Positions 18,313-25,270 of a stretch of DNA of 64,000 nt are shown piece by piece. A program made the translations under genes and the position numbers. Position 1 is the stretch's first letter. Each line of letters opens with the position of its first letter. The stretch covers positions 62,001 to 126,000 of the forward strand of contig MGPC01000007.1 of the NCBI GenBank assembly GCA_001797315.1. The letters are read 5' to 3'. The notes under the pieces are model-generated. The model was not told the origin of the DNA. It saw only the letters and a list, made by a program, of their open reading frames with translations, and made no database searches. This stretch comes from Curvibacter sp. GWA2_64_110. Lineage in GTDB: Bacteria; Pseudomonadota; Gammaproteobacteria; Burkholderiales; Burkholderiaceae_C.

Positions 18313-19938
18313 TTACGCCTCTTTCGAGAGCGATTCAAAAATTCTTTCCGCCAGGACCATGGCCATAGCCCGAAGGTCTTCACGAGTGAGTCGCCCTTCG
18401 ATAGTGACCTTGTCTTTGAGAACTTCAGGGTTGCAGGCTTTCTTGGCAAGAATACATGCAAGAGTCCATGCATACTGATGGGGACGTTGCTCCATCGGCT
18501 GCGCGTGCAGCCGGATTTGCCGAACGCAATCAAAGTACCAACTCGATCCATCTCTGGGATGGCAGGATAGCAGCTCTCCGTTGAGCGCCTTCGACGAGTA
18601 AAGTCCACCGACCGACTCCAATACCCTTTCGGCGCTTCGCCGATCACCGACGAAGCCGTCAACAAAAAGTCCAGCTTCGAGAGATGCCGCATCAAACACC
18701 ACTGGCTTGTCCGTCTCAATTTTCTCAAAGTCAATAATGATGGCATCGGTGCCGCGGACGAGCACGTTGGTCGCATGCATGTCGCCGTGAACCACCCCCA
18801 TCAGCACAGGGCGTGAATCGAGAGCATTAAATTTCTCGTGAAGCTCTTCAAGATTCAGCACGGCCCCGAACCGTAACATTCTGTCGCGGCGGTGTTTAGG
18901 GACTTCAGCAGGGAAGATCAGGCCGAGTGTATCTGGGAGGTTCCGCTGTTCGACTCTGGCGCCACTGCGCCACGAGGCGATGGTCGTACTGAATAGATTA
19001 CCGACGGCTGCTGCTGCGCGGCCGTCGCGGGCACAATCTCTCAACGCCTCGGCACCAATGACGTAGTCACTGACGAGTATGCCCATCTTGTGGCCCAAGG
19101 CGCACCGATCGAGCTTGAGTCGTGGGCCGAGATGAAAAGGAATATGACCCAATGCCGATTCCCGATAATTGCTGTACTCTTTCACGATGTCTTTTCGCTC
19201 TCCGAGCTTCACAAAGTACATGTAGGGCCATTGCGTCGGAATCACATTGCCCCGTAATTCGGCTAGTACGCGATACGTTCCAGCACCCGACATGCCGTTG
19301 CTGAGAGGAATGAGATCGACCTTTTTGCAGTCGTGAAATGCCCTCTGCACCAATAGTTCGCCTTCGGCGGTGAGTGGAATATCTTCGTCGCTTTCGAGAA
19401 GCATTTCTACTTTGGTATCGACATTGGGAGCGAATCCTGCAGGGTTGTTCTTGATCGTGTTGGCCATGCCGCGCCAATCGCATGGATTTTCTACGACGTA
19501 AACAAAGGGGCTATATGTGAAATTGTCAAATGACGTTCTCGCGCCGACGAACTCACTGCGCTCTGCTTCGTTCAGCGAATATTCGTGGACGGGGAGGTTC
19601 AGTTCCTTAATCGCATTGACAACATAACGGCGCCTGTAGTTTCCATCCACACTAGGTAGTTGAGGCAGATGCTGCACATAGACCCGACAGTCATGAGCCA
19701 ACAAGGTGCTCGCAAATCTTTCGAGCACACTATAAATTTGTGTTGGCTTGTCTTCCGCTTGAAAGAAAAGAACCGAGTCGATCTGCTGTAGGACGCCAGG
19801 CTCCAGCAGTCGCGATTCGTCAAGTGGCTCGACCGTAAAGCCTCGAGATTCAAACTCTCCGCTGATGCCTTGGGGAAGCGGCCCCACATACGAAATCTTC
19901 GCTCGGATCGGCGGCGGAACGAAAGTGGAGATTGTCAC
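18313..19938 (-). CDS. APH/protein-kinase-fold protein of unknown role in the Ubl operon
   Basis: Protein of 541 aa. The C-terminal two-thirds resembles aminoglycoside-phosphotransferase-like kinases: a glycine loop NGMSGAGTYRVL (about 214-225), a candidate ATP-binding Lys in YFVKLGE (Lys244), the catalytic loop VVHGDMHATNVLV (His384, Asp386, Asn391) and the metal-binding IDFE (about 402-405). The first 200 residues (VGPLPQGISGEFESRG, VLFFQAEDKPTQIYSVLERF) look like an alpha/beta, receiver-like domain that I cannot name. No membrane segments are seen. It starts 3 nt after the E1 stop, so it is an integral operon member. It could phosphorylate a protein, nucleotide or small molecule as effector or regulator of the conjugation system. 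Confidence 0.7.
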   Translation of the reverse strand: MTISTFVPPPIRAKISYVGPLPQGISGEFESRGFTVEPLDESRLLEPGVLQQIDSVLFFQAEDKPTQIYSVLERFASTLLAHDCRVYVQHLPQLPSVDGNYRRRYVVNAIKELNLPVHEYSLNEAERSEFVGARTSFDNFTYSPFVYVVENPCDWRGMANTIKNNPAGFAPNVDTKVEMLLESDEDIPLTAEGELLVQRAFHDCKKVDLIPLSNGMSGAGTYRVLAELRGNVIPTQWPYMYFVKLGERKDIVKEYSNYRESALGHIPFHLGPRLKLDRCALGHKMGILVSDYVIGAEALRDCARDGRAAAAVGNLFSTTIASWRSGARVEQRNLPDTLGLIFPAEVPKHRRDRMLRFGAVLNLEELHEKFNALDSRPVLMGVVHGDMHATNVLVRGTDAIIIDFEKIETDKPVVFDAASLEAGLFVDGFVGDRRSAERVLESVGGLYSSKALNGELLSCHPRDGSSWYFDCVRQIRLHAQPMEQRPHQYAWTLACILAKKACNPEVLKDKVTIEGRLTREDLRAMAMVLAERIFESLSKEA

Positions 19939-19941
19939 GGC

Positions 19942-21276
19942 TCAATCCTGTCTCGCAAACAGGGGCTGCCGATCGCCGCGGGCGAGGGCTCCCTTGAGGG
20001 AACAGATGAAGCAATCTGGGCTAGATTTGACCGCTACCGACCGCAACTTGGGGCCCTTCGCGTCATAGACCAAGTGCCTTGCCTCCCCAGGGACCTCGGT
20101 GACAATGTTAAGAAGCATCGTCACAGCCATGGAGACCATGGTGCTGTTCAGGGAGATAACGGATGGGGCGGGCTCGCGAGCGCCTGGAATGTAGGGATCC
20201 AGCTTCCGCTCCTGCTCGCTCATCATGTCGCGACGGATCTCCTCAGGGTTCAGGAGACCGCTGCACCATAGACACCCATGGCCTGGACTCAATAGCTGGA
20301 CCCGTCCATAGATCCCGGTGACTGCCCCCTCTGAAGAGGTAATGGTAGATCCCATGTCGATACAGGGAATCAGGTATTGATACGCGACTTGTTGAAATAC
20401 CGAGCGGCTGCCGTGCGAATCTGTGCAGCCAAAAATGATGTCCACAGTGGTTAGCTGTTTCGCAATTGCAGAGCGACAGACATCGCCGACAATCGTTTGC
20501 ACGCGAACTTGGCTTGAAAAGTCCTGCATGTAACGGCGTGCGATCTCGACCTTGGGAGTACCGATATCCGATTCACGGGCTGCGACGACACGATTAAGGT
20601 TCGTCTGCTCCAGCGTATCAGGGTCGAGCAGCAAAAAGTCACGGACTCCGAGGTGCACCAGTTGTTGTGCCAAGACGGATCCAGTACCGCCAAGGCCGAC
20701 AATGGCAACACGGAGTTTTTGAATCGCTTGCTGACCTGCAAGTCCGAACGCGCGGATCTGCCTGTCATATTGCTCGATCTGAGTATCGCATGAGGTGGAC
20801 GGATCGAACTCTACGACGCGGCGATTACCAACAGAGACGACACGCATCTCCCGGGACGATCCCAACTCTCGAGCGTGTAGTCCCCCTGGACTGAGAACCA
20901 GCGCCCCATGCGCACCGGTAAGCCCCCGCCTTGACAAGAAGTCAGCCAAGACACGCTCGCCCTCGTCATCCGTGGCAGAAAACTCTGGGGGGTAAGGGGC
21001 GAGATGGCTATGAACAAATACCAGCTGTAGCTTCTCGTTACGAGCCTTCTTGGTCACTCGGGCGACATACGCCGGCGAAAGTTGAGCAAATGTTTTTGTT
21101 TGAGAGAGATAGTCCTCGAGCTCGGGCAGGTGAATTTCTCGCACAACAAGACTGGAGGAATCACCACGCCCGAGGGCTGGTGCCGCAAGCAATATAGCGC
21201 AGCGCTCGACGTCATATCCGACGAGGTTAGTCCGCAGGACCTCCAGGTCATTAACTGTGATGCGAATTTCGCTCAT
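19942..21276 (-). CDS. JAB-ThiF fusion: deconjugase plus E1-like activating enzyme
   Basis: Protein of 444 aa with two enzymatic parts. Residues about 1-150 are a JAB/MPN metalloprotease with an intact JAMM motif: HSH (His89, His91), then SATD (Ser100, Asp103), and an upstream Glu in VVREIHL. Residues about 165-420 are a ThiF/MoeB/E1 adenylyltransferase: GLGGTGS nucleotide loop (194-200), LLLDPDTLEQTNLNR (Asp218-Arg229), Lys242 in TPKVE, GCTDSHGSR (Asp286), and zinc Cys pairs CLWC (335/338) and CFIC near the C-terminus. It should adenylate the Ubl C-terminus and may also trim or remove it. ATG 21276 overlaps the E2 stop by 4 nt; a longer frame lacks support. Confidence 0.88.
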   Translation of the reverse strand: MSEIRITVNDLEVLRTNLVGYDVERCAILLAAPALGRGDSSSLVVREIHLPELEDYLSQTKTFAQLSPAYVARVTKKARNEKLQLVFVHSHLAPYPPEFSATDDEGERVLADFLSRRGLTGAHGALVLSPGGLHARELGSSREMRVVSVGNRRVVEFDPSTSCDTQIEQYDRQIRAFGLAGQQAIQKLRVAIVGLGGTGSVLAQQLVHLGVRDFLLLDPDTLEQTNLNRVVAARESDIGTPKVEIARRYMQDFSSQVRVQTIVGDVCRSAIAKQLTTVDIIFGCTDSHGSRSVFQQVAYQYLIPCIDMGSTITSSEGAVTGIYGRVQLLSPGHGCLWCSGLLNPEEIRRDMMSEQERKLDPYIPGAREPAPSVISLNSTMVSMAVTMLLNIVTEVPGEARHLVYDAKGPKLRSVAVKSSPDCFICSLKGALARGDRQPLFARQD

Positions 21277-21677
21277 CGGGCAGGCATTAGGCGACGCATG
21301 ATCACGTTGAAGTACGTGATCAAAGCGTCCTTGTTCGGATTCCAGCTTTGAAGGTGCCACGAAAACCAGGTCGTGGAGCGGCCGGGCTTCACATCGCTAG
21401 GAATCGGATTTGAGTCATTTGAAGCCTGCGGAGTACTACCATTTGCGAGACGTAGGCCCGCTGGTTCGACCCAAAAGCAATCAGGCTGTGCAGCAGGGTA
21501 ACCAGGCGGCGCAAAGAAGATGACTTTCGCGTTATCGCGATTCCATCCCTGCTCCTTGAGGTCGACGTTTTCGACCTCAACGAGGATCCCCCCATTTCCT
21601 AGAGGCGTGAAGGTCGGATTTGCGTACCCTGCGTCTTTGCAGAATTTGATGAATTCGTCCTGATGCGCTTGCATCAT
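21273..21677 (-). CDS. E2-like ubiquitin-conjugating protein (prokaryotic E2 family E-like)
   Basis: Protein of 134 aa with an E2/UBC-like layout: strand-rich NGGILVEVENVDL, AKVIFFAPPGYPAAQPDCFWVEP (the P-x-P turn of UBC folds), and the C-terminal WFSWHLQSWNPNKDALITYF helix typical of prokaryotic E2 family E. The canonical HPN motif is absent. Only two cysteines exist, Cys13 and Cys67, and Cys67 in PDCFW is the only one in a plausible fold position, so the catalytic residue is not settled. Its start (ATGATG) overlaps the Ubl stop and its stop overlaps the E1 start, giving tight stoichiometric coupling. Confidence 0.8.
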   Translation of the reverse strand: MMQAHQDEFIKFCKDAGYANPTFTPLGNGGILVEVENVDLKEQGWNRDNAKVIFFAPPGYPAAQPDCFWVEPAGLRLANGSTPQASNDSNPIPSDVKPGRSTTWFSWHLQSWNPNKDALITYFNVIMRRLMPAR

Positions 21678-21919
21678 TTGCTCCCGAAGGTTGCTGGCGG
21701 CACGGCGTAGAAGTGGTGGGGAGGGGTGCCAATAGTGATGGACTCCCCGTCGGAGATCATTCGATCGGGATCATTGCCGTGGGCTTCAAGAAACAGCTGG
21801 TAGTTCGCCGGAACTTGAGCGATGACCTTGATTTCGCCTCCGTTCAAGCTCGTTTTTTCCGTTTCGTACTTCTTGTTGTCGACGAAGAAGTGGTTGGGGT
21901 GTGGCTTGGCATTGCTCAT
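21674..21919 (-). CDS. Ubiquitin-like modifier (multiubiquitin-domain protein, single domain)
   Basis: Protein of 81 aa with one beta-grasp-type multiubiquitin domain: HFFVDNKKYET, GGEIKVIAQVP, YQLFLEAHG, the acidic SDGESITIG and the typical end HHFYAVPPATFG. The family ends in ATFG. Here Gly79 is followed by Ser-Lys, so the modifier is probably made as a precursor that needs cleavage after Gly79. The JAB domain of the E1 fusion is the obvious candidate. Most relatives contain several tandem domains; this one has a single domain. Both ends overlap neighbouring genes by 4 nt (WYL regulator upstream, E2 downstream). Confidence 0.87.
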   Translation of the reverse strand: MSNAKPHPNHFFVDNKKYETEKTSLNGGEIKVIAQVPANYQLFLEAHGNDPDRMISDGESITIGTPPHHFYAVPPATFGSK

Positions 21920-22851
21920 GACGTAGCACCTTTCTCGTTGGGGGGGACTATTGATTTCGACACAGGGATCTTCCGGGCGGCGTCGAGGACTTCGCTGAGG
22001 CCTTCACGATTAACCAGCGCCAGTGGCTGGGCCGCTGGAGGTTCATTTGTCTCGCGGTCAAGCTGCAGCTGACGCAACAGATAGAAGACAAGGGCCTTGC
22101 GGCAAGTCAGATTCAATCGGCCAGACGACATCCCGAAGTCCACCTCGATGGCGGCCCGTTGCTCAGGTGTGAGGCCGTCCCTGGGCTTGACGATGACATC
22201 AACGGTGGAGTGCCACCATTGGTCGGTGGCTGGGTCAACCGTCGCGGGTCTAGTCGCCACAACGCGTTGAATGCGGGAGAAGACGAAGTCTCTGAAGTCT
22301 TGGTTCTCTGAACACCAAGCCCGAACGTGCCACCTAAACCCGTCAAATGCGATTGCGTGTGGGGCAATCCAGCGAACGGTCGCGGTCGGACGACGCATTG
22401 ATTGGTATTGAAGCTCAACCTCTTCGCGGTCGCGGATGGCCCAGAGTATGCGGATCAGTGTCTCGGTGGGAATCGGGCGCGTTGGATAACGAACCAAGTC
22501 ATAGGGCGGCATCCAGCCGAGGAACGAAGCTGACGCAGCGATGGTTCCGGACGCTAAGCCGGACAACTGGTTCAGATACGCATGTGCATCTGCTCGTGTC
22601 ATAGCCGGCTTGAAACCAGCGCGTACGCGGTATGTCTTTTGGTTCTTGTCGTATTCGAGGTTGTCCGGCGCCAAGTCGATATACCTAGCCAAGTCTGCCG
22701 ACGCCTGCTGGGTCGAGATTCCGAAGAAATCAACCAACTCACCACGATTAACCGTGCCTTCCCACAACAACCGGAAGTCGATGAACTCAAGGCGGCGTTC
22801 AGCACCCCAACGAGTGGAGGGTTGTTTTGCTGTCGTCGCTTCGGATTTCAC
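21916..22851 (-). CDS. WYL-domain transcriptional regulator (BrxR/CapW-like)
   Basis: DNA-binding regulator of 311 aa. It has an N-terminal winged helix (RRLEFIDFRLLWEGTVNRGELVDFFGISTQQASADLARYIDL), a WYL domain with EVELQYQSMRRP, IAPHAIAFDGFRWHVRAWC and FRDFVFSRI, and a C-terminal extension. This is the size and order known for BrxR and CapW, ligand-responsive repressors of BREX, CBASS and other phage-defence operons. The start is a GTG. It is the first gene of the operon, overlapping the Ubl gene by 4 nt, so it probably represses its own promoter and the whole system. The activating ligand is unknown. Confidence 0.87.
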   Translation of the reverse strand: MKSEATTAKQPSTRWGAERRLEFIDFRLLWEGTVNRGELVDFFGISTQQASADLARYIDLAPDNLEYDKNQKTYRVRAGFKPAMTRADAHAYLNQLSGLASGTIAASASFLGWMPPYDLVRYPTRPIPTETLIRILWAIRDREEVELQYQSMRRPTATVRWIAPHAIAFDGFRWHVRAWCSENQDFRDFVFSRIQRVVATRPATVDPATDQWWHSTVDVIVKPRDGLTPEQRAAIEVDFGMSSGRLNLTCRKALVFYLLRQLQLDRETNEPPAAQPLALVNREGLSEVLDAARKIPVSKSIVPPNEKGATS

Positions 22852-22878
22852 AATGAGTCCAATAAGTAGATCAATCTA

Positions 22879-22899
22879 GTTTATGGACATATGGTAAAC
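22879..22899. promoter_or_regulatory. Candidate operator of the WYL regulator
   Basis: Inverted repeat GTTTA (22879-22883) / TAAAC (22895-22899) around an 11-bp centre that includes CATATG. It lies 28-48 bp upstream of the GTG of the WYL regulator, in the only promoter-sized gap of the operon. It is a plausible autoregulatory site. The identification rests on position and symmetry only. Confidence 0.45.
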
Positions 22900-22985
22900 C
22901 ATTTCGGACGCTGGTGCAAGCGAGTCGGCTTTGGCGCAGATCGGCCTGTACGCCAGGTTAATCGCAACCGGTGCTTTTAGAACCC

Positions 22986-23033
22986 AAAAACCCCTTCATA
23001 AGACAGCCAAGGCAGCCTTATGAAGGGGTTTTT
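22986..23033. terminator. Bidirectional rho-independent terminator
   Basis: A perfect 17-bp stem (AAAAACCCCTTCATAAG pairing with CTTATGAAGGGGTTTTT) encloses a 14-nt loop. Each strand ends in a T5 run. It lies immediately after the 3' end of the tRNA-like gene and between it and the WYL promoter, so it terminates the minus-strand tRNA transcript. Confidence 0.88.
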
Positions 23034-23034
23034 G

Positions 23035-23121
23035 CGGAGAGTGCGGGATTCGAACCCGCGAAGGGCCTAAACCCTCGGCAGCTTATCAAGCTGCTGTCAT
23101 AAGCCACTCGACCAACCCTGG
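23035..23121 (-). tRNA. Class II (serine-like) tRNA with GAU anticodon and mismatched acceptor 5' end
   Basis: An 87-nt cloverleaf is visible on the minus strand. D-stem GTC/GAC encloses a GAGTGG loop typical of tRNA-Ser. The anticodon arm is GCAGC-TTGATAA-GCTGC, giving anticodon GAU. A long variable arm (GAGGG ... CCCTT) follows, then T-arm GCGGG-TTCGAAT-CCCGC, acceptor ACTCTCC and discriminator G. The acceptor 5' strand CCAGGGT pairs at positions 3-7 but not at 1-2 (C-C twice). The CATTTTCCCTTC repeat begins 2 bp beyond that end, so the first bases were probably replaced by an insertion. The long variable arm and G73 are SerRS identity elements, whereas GAU reads Ile codons. It may be a pseudogene or an unusual mobile-element tRNA. 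Confidence 0.65.
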
Positions 23122-23123
23122 AA

Positions 23124-23149
23124 ATCGGACATTTTCCCTTCGCCGGATG
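23124..23149 (+). repeat. Fourth copy of the CATTTTCCCTTC repeat, abutting the tRNA 5' end
   Basis: ATCGGACATTTTCCCTTC followed by GCCGGATG. The left part is identical to copy A (17245-17262) and the right part to copy B (17270-17293). It lies 2 bp beyond the 5' end of the tRNA-like gene, on the far side of the ubiquitin-like operon from the other copies and in the same orientation. Confidence 0.75.
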
Positions 23150-23236
23150 ATTAGTGACCACCTGTCAGGAACTCTATTTGTACTGAATTTTGAACAGGAT
23201 TGCCAGCATTGCAGCTGTCAGTTGACCATCAACCGT

Positions 23237-23557
23237 TCAATTTGGAATTGGCGCTGGCCATGCTTCATCCAAAGCTGCCAAGAAATGGCCATTGGTCAGC
23301 CATAGGCGTGCGGCGCTAACCAGGAGTTCTATGTCCAGAAGGGGCCGTGACCATGAGTTGCCGACGGGTACAAGTCCGTGACCATGGCTCAACCATACGT
23401 CCTGGTCTGGAGGGGGAATGGCCAGCGCCACACCTAGTTGCTGGTCAAATCCAGTGTAGTCGGCCAGCGAACCGGTTTTCCGCACACCGGCTAGGGGGCT
23501 GGTTTTTTCTTCAGTATTGAACTTGACATAATATACATCGTATAAATTAATGTACAA
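23237..23557 (-). CDS. Hypothetical protein or gene remnant at the island border
   Basis: Frame of 106 aa with ATG at 23557. No family is recognised. The C-terminal two-thirds (FDQQLGVALAIPPPDQDVWLSHGHGLVPVGNSW, ARLWLTNGHFLAALDEAWP) looks like genuine protein, while the first 20 residues come from an AT-rich stretch and may be a random upstream extension. No ribosome-binding site is clear. It lies between the accessory region and the first core gene and could be a decayed mobile-element gene. Confidence 0.3.
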   Translation of the reverse strand: MYINLYDVYYVKFNTEEKTSPLAGVRKTGSLADYTGFDQQLGVALAIPPPDQDVWLSHGHGLVPVGNSWSRPLLDIELLVSAARLWLTNGHFLAALDEAWPAPIPN

Positions 23558-23629
23558 ATCGTGGGCACCAAAAAATCACGACAACCGCGCACCCCGCACG
23601 GGCTGGCAAGATGCCGCTCCAGACCGTGC

Positions 23630-24289
23630 CTACCACTGCCCACGCGGCTGGCGGGCGCGGACGAAGGCAGCAATGATGTCGGCCGATTCCTGGCGGTTGG
23701 CGCGCTGGGCGAAGTCGATCGCCGTCAGGCCGAGATCGTTCTTCAGCAAAGGGTCGGCGCCGGCCTCCAGCAGCAGTTTGACGGCCGACGGCGTGCCGTA
23801 CATGGCGGCCATCATCAAGGGCGTGCTGCCGTTGGGCGACGCGGCGTCGATGTAGGCATGGTGTTCCAGCAGCAGGTTCATGATCTGCAGATGGCCGGCG
23901 GTGGCGGCGTAATGCAGCGGCGTCCAGCCCGATTTGTTGACATCGGCATCCTTGTCCAGCAACTGGCTGACGATCTCGGTCATGCCCTTGATCGAGGCAA
24001 TCATCAAGGGACTTTCATCCTGCCGGTTGCGCACCTCGACATTGGTCTTGGGCCAGGCCAGCAAGACGGCAATGACCTTCGGTGCTGGACTGCGCAATGC
24101 CAGCATCAGGCCATGCTCGCCTGCGGGATTGGGCGTATTGGGATCAAAACCGCGCTGCAACAGGCTGCTCACGGCCGGTGCGTCATCGCGGGCGACTGCC
24201 GTGAAAAAATCCTCATAAGAGCCTGCATTTGAAATTGAATATCCAATAAAAACAATTAGATAAACAATATTTTTAAAGTAATTTCTCAT
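23630..24289 (-). CDS. Ankyrin-repeat protein with signal peptide
   Basis: Protein of 219 aa. Residues 1-22 form a signal peptide ([20 protein letters not shown]), so it is exported to the periplasm or is a surface protein. Residues about 25-210 contain five to six ankyrin repeats, recognisable from [25 protein letters not shown] and [26 protein letters not shown]. Ankyrin repeats mediate protein binding; the partner is unknown. The ATG overlaps the tatD stop by 4 nt, so it is the last gene of the mltG-tmk-holB-tatD operon, a position it often has in related betaproteobacteria. Confidence 0.88.
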   Translation of the reverse strand: MRNYFKNIVYLIVFIGYSISNAGSYEDFFTAVARDDAPAVSSLLQRGFDPNTPNPAGEHGLMLALRSPAPKVIAVLLAWPKTNVEVRNRQDESPLMIASIKGMTEIVSQLLDKDADVNKSGWTPLHYAATAGHLQIMNLLLEHHAYIDAASPNGSTPLMMAAMYGTPSAVKLLLEAGADPLLKNDLGLTAIDFAQRANRQESADIIAAFVRARQPRGQW

Positions 24290-25080
24290 TGAAATTCAGG
24301 GCGAAACAGGGTGTCGAAATTGCGGCTGGTGGCCTCGGCGATGGTTTCCAGCGGGCACTGCCGCAGTTCTGCCAGCTGCCGTGCCACATACGGTACGTAG
24401 GCCGGGTTGTTGGTCTTGCCGCGGTACGGTACGGGCGCCAAGTAGGGGCTGTCGGTCTCGATCAGCATACGGTCCAACGGCACGAACGCCGCCACATCGC
24501 GCAGGTCCTGCGCGCTTTTGAACGTCAGGATACCGGAAAACGAGATGTAGAAACCCAGATCCAGCGCCGCCCGCGCCACCTCGGCGGTTTCGGTAAAGCA
24601 GTGGAAGACACCGCCGGCACTGCCGGCTGAGCCGTCCTCCCCCTCCTCCTTCAGGATGTCCAGCGTATCGGCCGAGGCGCTGCGGGTGTGGATCACCAGC
24701 GGCTTGGCGAGTTGCCGTGCGGCATGGATGTGGGTACGAAAACGCTCGCGCTGCCAGGCCATGTCTGCCACCGTGCGTTCGCCCAGGCGGTAGTAGTCCA
24801 GCCCGGTTTCACCGATGCCGATCACGCGCGGCAGGGCACCGCGGCCGATCAGGTCCTCCAGCGACGGCTCGGTCACGCCTTCGTTGTCGGGGTGCACGCC
24901 CACGGTAGACCAGAAGTTGTCGTATTCCAGCGCCAGCGCATGGACGTCGGGAAACTCCTCCAGCGTGGTGCAGATGCACAGGGCGCGCGTCACCTGGGCC
25001 TCGGCCATGGCCTGCCGGATTTGCGGCAACTCGGCACGCAGTTCGGGAAACGTCAGGTGGCAGTGGGAATCGGTAAACAT
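24286..25080 (-). CDS. tatD: TatD-family metal-dependent DNase
   Basis: Metal-dependent hydrolase of 264 aa. The N-terminal DSHCHL supplies the first metal-binding histidines. GETGLDYYR provides the conserved Glu, HTR and FHCFTE supply further histidines, and [11 protein letters not shown] supplies the catalytic Asp. Family members degrade DNA 3'-5' and are linked to DNA quality control. The normal length and the operon position after holB support the call. Confidence 0.95.
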   Translation of the reverse strand: MFTDSHCHLTFPELRAELPQIRQAMAEAQVTRALCICTTLEEFPDVHALALEYDNFWSTVGVHPDNEGVTEPSLEDLIGRGALPRVIGIGETGLDYYRLGERTVADMAWQRERFRTHIHAARQLAKPLVIHTRSASADTLDILKEEGEDGSAGSAGGVFHCFTETAEVARAALDLGFYISFSGILTFKSAQDLRDVAAFVPLDRMLIETDSPYLAPVPYRGKTNNPAYVPYVARQLAELRQCPLETIAEATSRNFDTLFRPEFQ

Positions 25081-25086
25081 GAATAA

Positions 25087-25257
25087 TCAGTCAATAACAA
25101 GGACGTGGGCACCGCTGCCGAGTGATATCAGCGTCTGGGGCCCGCCGTCGGACAGAACACGCAGGCTCCGCATGGCGTCGATCTTGCGCTTCAAGATGCC
25201 GCCCTTCCTTGATCGCCAGGTGGGTGACGCAGGGACAGAAAGAGGCCGGTGCTTCAC
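25087..25257 (-). pseudogene. Probable pilZ remnant with large internal deletion
   Basis: Between holB and tatD many betaproteobacteria carry a type IV pilus pilZ gene of about 115 codons. Here only 190 bp remain. On the minus strand one frame gives THLAIKEG, close to the N-terminus of such PilZ proteins. The next frame gives GILKRKIDAM and, further on, SDGGPQTLI, like their C-terminus. This fits deletion of the central c-di-GMP/PilZ fold with a frame change. A 56-aa frame (GTG 25257 to TGA 25087) could still be translated. The homology judgement is from memory of the family and is uncertain. Confidence 0.4.
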
Positions 25258-25270
25258 GCCTGGGCCGCAC

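Noticed and set aside
20181-21351. Plus-strand frames inside the Ubl operon
   Set aside because: They are shadows of the E1, E2 and Ubl genes; no ribosome-binding sites or protein-like composition.
23150-23180. GTGACCACCTGTCAGG resembling an IS21 end
   Set aside because: Only a short match to the inner block of the IS21 repeats; no second end or transposase nearby.
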